A stretch of 46,490 bases of DNA from an uncultured Bacteroidales bacterium (GTDB lineage: Bacteria; Bacteroidota; Bacteroidia; Bacteroidales; Bacteroidaceae): NCBI GenBank assembly GCA_902799355.1, contig CADCAG010000020.1, positions 1-46,490 of the forward strand, read 5' to 3'. The position numbers were made by a program, and so were the translations under genes. Shown here one piece after another: positions 15,669 through 23,198 of this stretch (its first letter is position 1; the number at the start of each line of letters is the position of its first letter). The notes beneath the pieces are model-generated. The model did not search any database. It was given only the letters and a program-made list of their open reading frames with translations, and was not told where the DNA came from.

Positions 15669-17492
15669 ATGAAACAAATGAAAAAGCAATTGTTTTTATT
15701 AGTGTTTATGCTCCTGCCATTGGTAGCGAGTGCAGAAAAGGTCGAAATCGGCGGTATCTTTTACAATTTGAATACTAATGCCCAAACGGCAGAAGTAACA
15801 TATGGCTCACAAGCGTATGTTGGAGATATTGTGATTCCAGCATCAATAACAGTTGATGATGTTGTTTATAACGTAACGAGTATTGGAGAAGAAGCTTTCA
15901 GCTATTGTCAGAATTTGACTTCAGTAGATATTCCTGAAGGAGTGACAACCATAGGAAGTAATGCTTTCTACTTGTGTCAGAATCTGGTTTCTGTCACCAT
16001 ACCAAGCACTTTGGAAAACATTGACAATGGTATGTTCCGTTATTGTAATTTGAAAAAAGTTACAATTAATAGTAATGCCATCATATCAAAAAACCGAAGT
16101 TGGATGGGAGAAGTGCTTCTTAAAGATATTTTTGGCAGCACTGTTGAAGAAATTAATTTGGGAGAAAATATAACGAGGATTGGAAATCTTGCATTCCACG
16201 AGTTTAAAAAATTGACTTCTATCCAGATGACTCATCATGTTACGAGTATTGGAAGTGGTGCTTTTCAAGACTGTGTTAGCTTAACTTCTATCATTATTCC
16301 CAATAGTGTGACAGATATGGACGACAATCCATTTTATGGATGCGAAAATCTATCCTCTATTCAGGTTGAAAGCGGTAATACAGTGTTTGATTCTCGCGAT
16401 AACTGTAATGCTATCATTAGGACTGCAGACAATGTATTGATAACGGGCGGTCCCAATACAGTTATTCCCAATAGCGTGACAGAGATAGGAGGGGGAGCCT
16501 TTTATAACAATGCGAATTTAACCTCTATCACCATTCCCAATAGTGTAACAAAGATTGGAAATGGTGCGTTTTGGCAGTGCACAAGTCTGACATCAATCAG
16601 TATTCCCAGTAGTATGAAGACTATTGAAGAATGGGCATTCTTTAATTGTAAAAATTTAGCTTCGGTTAGTATCTCTGATGGCATAATGAGAATAGAAAAA
16701 TATGTGTTTGAGGGCTGTCAATCACTTACCTCCTTCACTATTCCTACAACAGTAACGAGTATTGGTGAGGAGGCATTTTCTGGCTGTAAGCTGACTTCAA
16801 TTACTATCCCTAAGAGTGTCACATCTATAGAAATAAATGCTTTCTGGGGCTGTGCTTTTGGTGCTACTACGATTCAAGTAGAAGAGGGAAACACTGTTTA
16901 TGATTCTCGCAACAACTGTAATGCTATCATCAGAACAGCAGACAACACTTTGATATTGGGATGTCGAAATACGATTATTCCTAATAATATAACAACCATT
17001 GGAACAAGTGCATTTAGTGGGTGTGAAGAACTTAGCTCTATCAATATTCCCGATGGTATAATGACAATAGAAGATAATGCATTTAATTATTCAGGCTTAA
17101 CTTCTGTTGTTATCCCCAGTAGTGTAACGACCATAGGTAGTAGAGCATTCTATGGTTGTCAGCTTAGCGATATATACTGCTATGCAGAACAGTTGCCTGA
17201 AGCTGGTGAAGATGCTTTCGGGTATCAGACTCGCAATATAAAACTTCATGTACCCGCAGTTTCATTAGATGTATATAAAAACGCAGAGTTTTGGAAACTA
17301 TTTATATATATCGTTGCACTGACAGATGAAGATCCGAAACCAACCACAGGAATTGCAGTACCAACAACTACACAGATACCTATTGTTGTAGGTCGCTATA
17401 CGCTTGATGGTAAGCGCATCAGCAAACCTCAGCACGGATTGAACATCATCAAGATGAGTGACGGAACAACGAGAAAAGAATTTGTGAAGTAA
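15669..17492 (+). CDS. BspA-type leucine-rich repeat surface protein (first of a tandem pair)
   Basis: The 607-residue product begins with a signal peptide (MKQMKKQLFLLVFMLLPLVA, then SAE) and is mostly LRR_5/BspA repeats of about 23 residues, consensus LTSITIPNSVTSIGxxAFxxC. Twice (about residues 235-275 and 405-445) the repeats are interrupted by a special module with NTVYDSRNNCNAIIRTADN. After a linker (ALTDEDPKPTT) the protein ends in a short C-terminal domain, YTLDGKRISKPQHGLNIIK-MSDGTTRKEFVK, of the kind that ends many secreted Prevotella proteins and may be a sorting signal. It is therefore probably surface-exposed or secreted; BspA relatives bind host or matrix proteins, but the ligand here is unknown. 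The second LRR gene starts 16 bases downstream. Confidence 0.88.
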   Translation: MKQMKKQLFLLVFMLLPLVASAEKVEIGGIFYNLNTNAQTAEVTYGSQAYVGDIVIPASITVDDVVYNVTSIGEEAFSYCQNLTSVDIPEGVTTIGSNAFYLCQNLVSVTIPSTLENIDNGMFRYCNLKKVTINSNAIISKNRSWMGEVLLKDIFGSTVEEINLGENITRIGNLAFHEFKKLTSIQMTHHVTSIGSGAFQDCVSLTSIIIPNSVTDMDDNPFYGCENLSSIQVESGNTVFDSRDNCNAIIRTADNVLITGGPNTVIPNSVTEIGGGAFYNNANLTSITIPNSVTKIGNGAFWQCTSLTSISIPSSMKTIEEWAFFNCKNLASVSISDGIMRIEKYVFEGCQSLTSFTIPTTVTSIGEEAFSGCKLTSITIPKSVTSIEINAFWGCAFGATTIQVEEGNTVYDSRNNCNAIIRTADNTLILGCRNTIIPNNITTIGTSAFSGCEELSSINIPDGIMTIEDNAFNYSGLTSVVIPSSVTTIGSRAFYGCQLSDIYCYAEQLPEAGEDAFGYQTRNIKLHVPAVSLDVYKNAEFWKLFIYIVALTDEDPKPTTGIAVPTTTQIPIVVGRYTLDGKRISKPQHGLNIIKMSDGTTRKEFVK

Positions 17493-17508
17493 GGACAATA
17501 TAAAAAAC

Positions 17509-19218
17509 ATGAAAAAGAGCCATTTAAACTTATTGCTTGTCCTGCTATTATGCATGACTTCTATTAATATCTCAGCTTATTATGATATCCAAGTTCCAAA
17601 TGCTGATGGTGTTACTATATATTACAATATTAATTATTTAGAGAATGCGGAATTGGAGGTTACTTCCCGTGATTATAACAAAAGTAATTATAGTGGAGAT
17701 GTTGTTATTCCTGAAGAGGTAACGTATGAAGATCATGTATATAAGGTGACATCTATTGGACGTTCTGCTTTCTACAATTGTTCTGACCTTACCTCTATCA
17801 CCATTCCTAATAGCGTGACAACAATCGAAGAATATGCATTCGGAAATTGTACTAGTCTTACCTCTGTAAATATAGGCAATGGTCTTACGTATATAGGTAA
17901 CTATGCATTCGACAAGTGTAACGCTCTTACGTCAATTAATATTTCAGACATTGCAGCATGGTGTGGAATCTGTTTTGATGGTATAAATAGCAATCCCGTT
18001 ACTATGCAGAATCGCTTGCACCTAAATGGTGAGGTCGTTAGAGAATTGGTCATCCCTGAAGGAGTGACATCTATCGAAAATTATGCATTCGATAATTGTG
18101 TGTCGCTAATCTCTATCAGCCTTCCGAATAGTCTGACAAGTATTGGCACTGATGCTTTCAAAAATACGAATCTAACTACTATCAATTTTCCTAATAAATT
18201 AAAAAGTATTGGTACTGGTGCGTTCGAATATTGCAATCTTACATCTATTAGTATTCCTAAAAGCGTAGAAACTATTAGAAGTATGGCATTTAGAGGCAAC
18301 CCAAATATAGTTAATATAACTGTAGAAGAAGGAAATACCGCCTATGACTCTCGTAATAATTGTAATGCTTTGATTGAAACTGCCAGTAACACGCTTTTGA
18401 AAGGATGTCAGAACACGATTATTCCTGAAAGTGTAACAGCTATTGCAAACTATGCATTTCAGGGTTGTTCTGGCCTAACCTCTATTGTTATTCCAGATGG
18501 TGTTACGAGTATTGGTGGTTCTGCATATTTAGGATGTATTAATCTTGCTTCGGTAACAATTTCAAGTAGTGTTACTACAATAGGTGGTTTTGCATTCGCT
18601 CGTTGTGAAGCACTCACCTCTATTGATATTCCTGGCAACGTTACAAAAATAGAGCGATATACATTCGAAGGTTGCACTAATCTTAGTGCTGTAAAAATTG
18701 GTAATGGGGTCACTATCATTGATCAATACGCATTTTATAGTTGTCCGAGAATAGCCTCAATTACTATTCCTAATAGCGTGACAGTAATAGGAGATTATTC
18801 GTTCTCGGGTTGTGTATCATTAACTAATCTTATCATAGGTAATAGCGTAAAGGGTATTGGAACAAGCGCATTCGGATCAGGCTTTAATCTGATAAATGTG
18901 TTTTGTTATACAGAACAAGCACCTATTGCATATAGCAGCTTTAATAATTCAAATTACACAAATGCTACCCTCCACGTGCCTGCTGCATCTTTAGAAGCAT
19001 ATAAAAACGTAGAACAATGGAAAAACTTTGGAACTATCATAGCGTTGACAGATGAAGATCCTAAGCCAACAACAGATATTGCAGTAACAACAGCCACACA
19101 AGAGCCTGCAATTGTAGAGCACTATACCATTGATGGAAAGCGCGTCAATCAGCCACAGCGTGGCCTGAACATCATCAAGATGAGTGATGGTACAACAAAG
19201 AAGGTCGTCGTTAAGTAA
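17509..19218 (+). CDS. BspA-type leucine-rich repeat surface protein (second of a tandem pair)
   Basis: The 569-residue product has a signal peptide (MKKSHLNLLLVLLLCMTSIN, then ISAYY) and the same BspA/LRR_5 repeat body as its neighbour. One copy of the inserted module (NTAYDSRNNCNALIETASN, about residues 275-295), a closely matching linker (ALTDEDPKPTTDIAV) and the same tail (YTIDGKRVNQPQRGLNIIK-MSDGTTKKVVVK) are present. The two genes clearly arose by duplication and then diverged in repeat number. It lies 16 bases after the first gene and is presumably co-transcribed from the promoter at 15586-15617. Its stop overlaps the convergent methyltransferase gene by eight bases. Function is inferred as adhesion or ligand binding at the surface. 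Confidence 0.88.
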   Translation: MKKSHLNLLLVLLLCMTSINISAYYDIQVPNADGVTIYYNINYLENAELEVTSRDYNKSNYSGDVVIPEEVTYEDHVYKVTSIGRSAFYNCSDLTSITIPNSVTTIEEYAFGNCTSLTSVNIGNGLTYIGNYAFDKCNALTSINISDIAAWCGICFDGINSNPVTMQNRLHLNGEVVRELVIPEGVTSIENYAFDNCVSLISISLPNSLTSIGTDAFKNTNLTTINFPNKLKSIGTGAFEYCNLTSISIPKSVETIRSMAFRGNPNIVNITVEEGNTAYDSRNNCNALIETASNTLLKGCQNTIIPESVTAIANYAFQGCSGLTSIVIPDGVTSIGGSAYLGCINLASVTISSSVTTIGGFAFARCEALTSIDIPGNVTKIERYTFEGCTNLSAVKIGNGVTIIDQYAFYSCPRIASITIPNSVTVIGDYSFSGCVSLTNLIIGNSVKGIGTSAFGSGFNLINVFCYTEQAPIAYSSFNNSNYTNATLHVPAASLEAYKNVEQWKNFGTIIALTDEDPKPTTDIAVTTATQEPAIVEHYTIDGKRVNQPQRGLNIIKMSDGTTKKVVVK

Positions 19219-19744
19219 GGATTAATGACTCTGCAAACTTATAGATAACGATGCCCGTTGTCACAGAGACATTCATAGAGTGCTTAGTGCCTAGCTGAGG
19301 TATCTCCAAACAGCCATCTGAGGCGTCTACTACTTCCTGGTGGACGCCTTTTACTTCGTTACCCATCACTATGGCGTATTTTAAGCCCCGCTGAGGCACG
19401 AACGTGTGCAGTTTGGTACTATGTTCCACCTGCTCTACTGAAAAGACCGTATAGCCGTTCTTTTTCAGTTCTTCCACTGCCTCCAGTGCTGTCTTGAAGT
19501 ATCGCCAGCTGACACTCTCCTCTGCACCAAGTGCCGTCTTATGGATTTCTGTTGATGGCGGCGTACAACTGATGCCACATAAGTAGACAGCCTCTACGCG
19601 GAAACTGTCGCAAGTACGAAACACGCTGCCAATATTGTACATGGACCTGACATCGTCCAACACTACTATCAGTGGCAGTTTCTCAGCCTCACGATATTCT
19701 TCTATCGTCAGGCGCTGCATCTCTATGGTTCGTACTTTTCTCAT
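19211..19744 (-). CDS. TrmH/SpoU-family RNA 2'-O-methyltransferase
   Basis: SPOUT-class methyltransferase using S-adenosylmethionine to methylate a ribose 2'-OH in tRNA or rRNA. The three knot motifs are present: LDDVRSMYNIGSVFRTCDSF (about residues 30-49, with the conserved Asn and Arg), IVMGNEVKGVHQEV (about 130-143) and IPQLGTKHSMNVSVTTGIVI (about 153-172). I start it at 19744 (MRKVRTIEMQRL, 177 residues); the upstream in-frame ATG at 19774 would place the -7 box TAATTTTG (19754-19761) inside the coding sequence. The small size, with no extra N-terminal substrate-binding domain, resembles TrmL/TrmH-like stand-alone enzymes; the exact RNA target is unknown. Confidence 0.88.
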   Translation of the reverse strand: MRKVRTIEMQRLTIEEYREAEKLPLIVVLDDVRSMYNIGSVFRTCDSFRVEAVYLCGISCTPPSTEIHKTALGAEESVSWRYFKTALEAVEELKKNGYTVFSVEQVEHSTKLHTFVPQRGLKYAIVMGNEVKGVHQEVVDASDGCLEIPQLGTKHSMNVSVTTGIVIYKFAESLILT

Positions 19745-19753
19745 ATCCGTCTG

Positions 19754-19761
19754 CAAAATTA
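19754..19761 (-). promoter_or_regulatory. -7 element of the RNA methyltransferase gene
   Basis: Minus strand TAATTTTG, nine bases before the ATG at 19744, giving a leader of only a few bases. The -33 position falls inside the left arm of the 26-bp inverted repeat. Confidence 0.55.
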
Positions 19762-19768
19762 CGAAATT

Positions 19769-19933
19769 ATTCACAGTTTCACAGTTTCACAGTTAGTTTT
19801 TTAAGGGGTACCCTTGTTTTCTTGTAATTATATTTATATAATTATATATATATTTAAATATATTAACACTCCCCATGCAAGTCTAATGGGGGTATGGTTC
19901 GAAAATAAACTGTGAAACTGTGAAACTGTGAAT
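19769..19933. repeat. 26-bp perfect inverted repeat made of 9-bp iterons
   Basis: The left arm (19769-19794) and right arm (19908-19933) are exact reverse complements. Each is three tandem copies of a 9-mer (TGTGAAACT on the right arm), separated by 113 bases of very AT-rich sequence that includes a GGGGTACCC palindrome and a CCCCAT/ATGGGG stem. The gene-free stretch 19745-20162 also contains the repeats listed next. Function unknown. Confidence 0.8.
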
Positions 19934-19940
19934 AGTGGGT

Positions 19941-20060
19941 GCGTATCAGCTGTAGAAATTTCCGTAATAGCTTATCCCAATCACGGGAACAGCTAATACA
20001 GCGCTGGCTTAGGCTGATACGGAGAAAATTCTCTAGAGAATTTCTAGCGTATCAGCTGTA
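19941..20060. repeat. 14-bp direct repeats, an inverted copy and an 18-bp palindrome upstream of the esterase
   Basis: GCGTATCAGCTGTA occurs at 19941-19954 and 20047-20060. GGCTGATACG at 20012-20021 is an inverted copy of its first half. AAATTCTCTAGAGAATTT (20026-20043) is a perfect 18-bp palindrome just before the second copy. The block lies directly upstream of the esterase promoter, so an operator array or a structured RNA is possible. Confidence 0.7.
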
Positions 20061-20087
20061 TATTTCGTGTTATTTTTAGTAAAAAGC

Positions 20088-20118
20088 TTTCCAGGTTCAG
20101 AAATTCTTACTATTTTTG
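20088..20118 (+). promoter_or_regulatory. Putative promoter of the two-domain esterase
   Basis: TTTC (20088-20091), 19 bases, TATTTTTG (20111-20118). It lies after the repeat block and supports the start at 20163 instead of the open ATG at 20067, which would precede the promoter. Confidence 0.6.
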
Positions 20119-20162
20119 CACATTATTCATTATCAAACTATTATCTAAACACATTCTTAACT

Positions 20163-21608
20163 ATGAAGAGAAAACTAACAACTATGGCTGTGCTACTTGC
20201 CACGATGGTCATGCAAGCCCAGACAGCAAGACAGTTTACCATTAACCTTACTGACGACGGACAAGCCAACATGGTATGTTTCCTGGCAGACCATCCTACA
20301 GGTAGAGCCATTGTAGGTGTTCCTGGTGGTGGCTACTCTATGTTATCAAACACGCACGAAGGTACGCAGGCCCACGAATGGCTGAACAAGCAAGGTATCT
20401 CGTATTTTGTCGTCAACTACCGACTGCCCAAGGGTGATCGTACTATTCCTATTGGCGACGTAGAACACGGCATCCGCACAGTACGCGACTCTGCTAAGGT
20501 ATGGCATATCAATCCCAGCGACGTTGGTATCATGGGATTCTCAGCAGGCGGCCATCTGTCATCTGTCATCTCTACCCTCTCCGACTTCGAGGTGCGTCCT
20601 AATTTCAGCATTCTTTTCTATCCTGTCATCTCGATGGACATCCCCAAGTCACATAGGTGGTCGTGCATCAATTTTCTGGGCGAGGAAGGTCACAAAGATC
20701 GTAACCTGATTAACAAATATTCTACCAACAATGCCGTACGCCGCCATCTGACACCTCCTGCCATTATCCTCACAGCCAGCGACGATGGTCTGGTGAATCC
20801 TGTCACCAATGGCTTAGAGTACTATAAGGCTATGCACGATGCCGGCAACGAATGCACCTTGTACAGCTATCCTACTGGCAACCACGGCTGGGGTTTTGGT
20901 CCTTGGTTTAAGTACCATGAACAAATGCTGAGCGATCTTGGCAACTGGCTGAAGAACCTCCAGGCACCTAAAGAGGACGCTATCAAGGTGGCTTGCATAG
21001 GCAACAGCATTACCGATGGCCACGGCATCGACTTTGCACCAGTCAACGGCTATCCTGCTCAGCTGCAAAAGCTGTTGGGCAACGACTACTACGTCAAGAA
21101 CTTTGGCGTCAGTGCCCGTACCATGCTCAACAAGGGCGACTATCCTTATATGAACGAGATGGCGTGGAAAGATGCGCTGGCATTCAAACCCGATATTGTC
21201 ATCATCAAGTTAGGTACTAACGATTCAAAGCCAGAGAACTGGCAGTATAATGCTGACTTCAAAAAAGACCTGCAGCAGATGATTACTACCCTGCGCCCTG
21301 ACCTGTTGAAGCCTGCCAAGAAAGGCAAGAAGAATAAGAAGCAGGTTGTCAAGAACGAAGGTCCACAGATATTCCTCTGCACACCTATTCCTGCCTTCAA
21401 GAGCACATGGAACATCAATGATAGCATCATTGCCAACAACATCATTCCTATCCAGCAGCAGGTAGCTCAGGAGTATAACCTACAAGTCATTGACCTGCAC
21501 AGCCTCTTTGGCGATGGTAAAGGTACTATGCTTGACGATGGCATCCATCCGAATGCCAAAGGAGCTCAGAAGATGGCAAAGATTATAGCTGACGCCATTA
21601 AACAATAA
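20163..21608 (+). CDS. Secreted two-domain esterase: alpha/beta hydrolase plus SGNH/GDSL hydrolase
   Basis: The 481-residue product starts with a signal peptide (MKRKLTTMAVLLATMVMQAQ). Domain 1 (about residues 25-285) is an alpha/beta hydrolase of the BD-FAE/Abhydrolase_3 kind: oxyanion region GVPGGGYSML, nucleophile GFSAGGHLSS, acid TASDDGLVNP, and His in GNHGWGFGPW. Domain 2 (about residues 290-481) is SGNH: block I GNSITDGHG, block II Gly in NFGVSARTML, block III LGTNDSKPENW and block V DDGIHPNAKGAQ. Both active sites look intact. Such pairs occur in Bacteroidota carbohydrate esterases that deacetylate xylan or similar glycans; that substrate is inferred. It is flanked upstream by a dense repeat region and downstream by the candidate replication origin. 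Confidence 0.88.
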   Translation: MKRKLTTMAVLLATMVMQAQTARQFTINLTDDGQANMVCFLADHPTGRAIVGVPGGGYSMLSNTHEGTQAHEWLNKQGISYFVVNYRLPKGDRTIPIGDVEHGIRTVRDSAKVWHINPSDVGIMGFSAGGHLSSVISTLSDFEVRPNFSILFYPVISMDIPKSHRWSCINFLGEEGHKDRNLINKYSTNNAVRRHLTPPAIILTASDDGLVNPVTNGLEYYKAMHDAGNECTLYSYPTGNHGWGFGPWFKYHEQMLSDLGNWLKNLQAPKEDAIKVACIGNSITDGHGIDFAPVNGYPAQLQKLLGNDYYVKNFGVSARTMLNKGDYPYMNEMAWKDALAFKPDIVIIKLGTNDSKPENWQYNADFKKDLQQMITTLRPDLLKPAKKGKKNKKQVVKNEGPQIFLCTPIPAFKSTWNINDSIIANNIIPIQQQVAQEYNLQVIDLHSLFGDGKGTMLDDGIHPNAKGAQKMAKIIADAIKQ

Positions 21609-21999
21609 ATAATCAACATCAAGACAGAAAAAACTGTTGATAACTGTGTGGAAAACTTGTGAATAACGCTGGAATAACGCTTCAATATCCCACTATGCAC
21701 CATCAAAAGAGTGGATAAAAAGCATAAAATAACAGCTTATTCGCAAGTTTTCCATTATTTTTCGCTCAAAAAAGATATAAACTTATTAATTTTGCACCGA
21801 AATAGAGAATTGTGGATAAACTACTTATCATATTCAAAATCAATAAGTAAGTATTCACAGTAGGTGTGGATAGCGACATTTTATGTGGGGATAAACAATC
21901 TGGCAAGAAAAATCACCAAAAGTTTTGCACATATCAACGTCACATCATCCTATTCATTCTCTTTTTATTAAAAAGAAAAAAGGAAAAGTAAAAAATAAT
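21609..21999. other. oriC: Candidate chromosomal replication origin (oriC)
   Basis: This is a gene-free, AT-rich stretch between the esterase and nadA. It contains one perfect DnaA box on the minus strand (TGTGGATAA, 21811-21819) and six with one mismatch in the same orientation: 21635-21643, 21647-21655, 21658-21666, 21710-21718, 21865-21873 and 21886-21894. Weaker 7/9 matches lie at 21737-21745 and 21851-21859. Between the two box groups is an AT-rich tract (about 21719-21810) suited to unwinding. A TAATTTTG -7-like element lies at 21787-21794. The density of boxes, their shared orientation and two parS sites about 14 kb away support an origin. No origin has been tested here and dnaA is not in the window. 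Confidence 0.75.
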
Positions 22000-22992
22000 A
22001 TGATGTTGAAAACTGAGTGGAAAGAGCAAGGGTTCATTGATGAACCCGTAGCAGCAGGAACAGATCTGAAAGCAGAGATTCGTCGGTTATGTAAAGAGAA
22101 AGATGCTATTATCCTTGCACACTATTATACGATAGGCGATATTCAGGATATTGCTGACTTCGTAGGCGACTCACTGGCATTAGCCCGCAAGGCTGCAGAG
22201 ACAGATGCGAAGATGATGGTGATGTGTGGCGTACATTTCATGGCAGAAACCTGTAAGTTGCTGTCTCCAGAAAAGACGGTACTTTGTCCAGACCTCAATG
22301 CTGGCTGTTCGTTGGCTGACTCTTGCAAGGCCGCAGACCTGAAGAAGTTCAAGGACGAGCATCCAGGTTATCAGGTTATCTCGTATGTCAACACCACAGC
22401 TGCTGTCAAAGCATTGACAGATGTCGTCGTTACCAGTGGTAATGCTAAGAAGGTAGTCGATCAGCTGCCTAAGGATGCCAAGCTCATCTTTGGTCCTGAT
22501 TATAACCTGGGTAACTACATCAATGAGGTGACAGGTCGTCAGATGCTGTTATGGAATGGTGGCTGTCATGTACACGAGCGTTTCTCAGTAACGAAAATAT
22601 TGGAGTTGAAGAAGCAATATCCAGAGGCTGTAGTGATGGCTCACTTGGAGTGTAAAGGTCCTGTGTTGGCTGTTGCCGACGTCAAGGGAAGCACGGCAGA
22701 TATGCTGAAATATGCCAAGCAGAGCGACGCTAAGCAATATATTGTGGCCACAGAGGCCGGTATTTTGCACGAGCTGCAGCGAAATTGTCCTGACAAGGAA
22801 TTTATCCCCGTGCCTCCAGAAATCAGCGAGAGCGGCCTGGAATGCAGCTGTAACGAGTGTCAGTATATGAAGATGAACACGCTCTTGAAGATTTACAACT
22901 GTCTGAAGCATGAGTGGCCCTCCATTGAGGTAGACCCTAAGATAGCAAAAGATGCTGTCAAACCTATAGAAAAAATGCTGGAGTTGAGTTAA
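22000..22992 (+). CDS. nadA: Quinolinate synthase A
   Basis: Iron-sulfur enzyme condensing iminoaspartate with dihydroxyacetone phosphate to quinolinate in NAD biosynthesis. The product has 330 residues from the ATG at 22000; a second ATG follows at 22003, and the open frame back to 21925 lies in the origin-like region and has no family-like sequence. The three cluster cysteines are in MVMCGVHFMAETCKLL (about residue 90), AHLECKGPV, and the C-terminal ECSCNECQYMKMN; substrate motifs ILAHYYTIGDIQDIADFVGD and GPDYNLGNYI are present. nadB and nadC are not adjacent in this window. Confidence 0.96.
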   Translation: MMLKTEWKEQGFIDEPVAAGTDLKAEIRRLCKEKDAIILAHYYTIGDIQDIADFVGDSLALARKAAETDAKMMVMCGVHFMAETCKLLSPEKTVLCPDLNAGCSLADSCKAADLKKFKDEHPGYQVISYVNTTAAVKALTDVVVTSGNAKKVVDQLPKDAKLIFGPDYNLGNYINEVTGRQMLLWNGGCHVHERFSVTKILELKKQYPEAVVMAHLECKGPVLAVADVKGSTADMLKYAKQSDAKQYIVATEAGILHELQRNCPDKEFIPVPPEISESGLECSCNECQYMKMNTLLKIYNCLKHEWPSIEVDPKIAKDAVKPIEKMLELS

Positions 22993-23002
22993 GCTCCAGC
23001 AT
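22975..23002 (+). terminator. Hairpin at the end of nadA
   Basis: ATGCTGGAG (22975-22983) pairs perfectly with CTCCAGCAT (22994-23002); the nadA stop codon lies in the 10-base loop. The downstream TTATCTTACTATTATTTTATT is T-rich but has no solid U-run. Confidence 0.55.
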
Positions 23003-23191
23003 TTATCTTACTATTATTTTATTGCTATTACTAATAAACAGTCCTTTATGGGGTGACTTAACCTTTATTCCATATAAATTATATATTTCACCTCCTTTAC
23101 AACTTCTAACTTCATTCATGTTGGTACTGGTATTTTGTTTTGAGCAAATGAATCGCGAAAGAATGATATAAACAATAGTATAAAAAGACAA
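23003..23191 (-). pseudogene. Remnant of a secreted-protein C-terminal sorting domain
   Basis: A 62-codon minus-strand frame ends in GGEIYNLYGIKVKSPHKGLF followed by ISNSNKIIVR. This is the form of the short C-terminal domain found on many secreted Prevotella and other T9SS-type proteins, and is like the tails of the two LRR proteins in this window. The N-terminal half has no signal peptide or recognisable domain, so the rest of the parent gene appears to be lost. A small functional gene cannot be fully excluded. Confidence 0.5.
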
Positions 23192-23198
23192 CGAAGAA

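Noticed and set aside
19745-19774. Longer start for the RNA methyltransferase at 19774
   Set aside because: The -7 box (19754-19761) would lie within the coding region, and the added residues are not conserved-looking.
19769-19933. Iteron repeats as a CRISPR array
   Set aside because: Repeat units are 9 bp with no spacers, arranged as two inverted arms; no cas genes are near.
20067-20162. Longer start for the esterase at 20067
   Set aside because: It precedes the promoter and hides the clear signal peptide starting at 20163.
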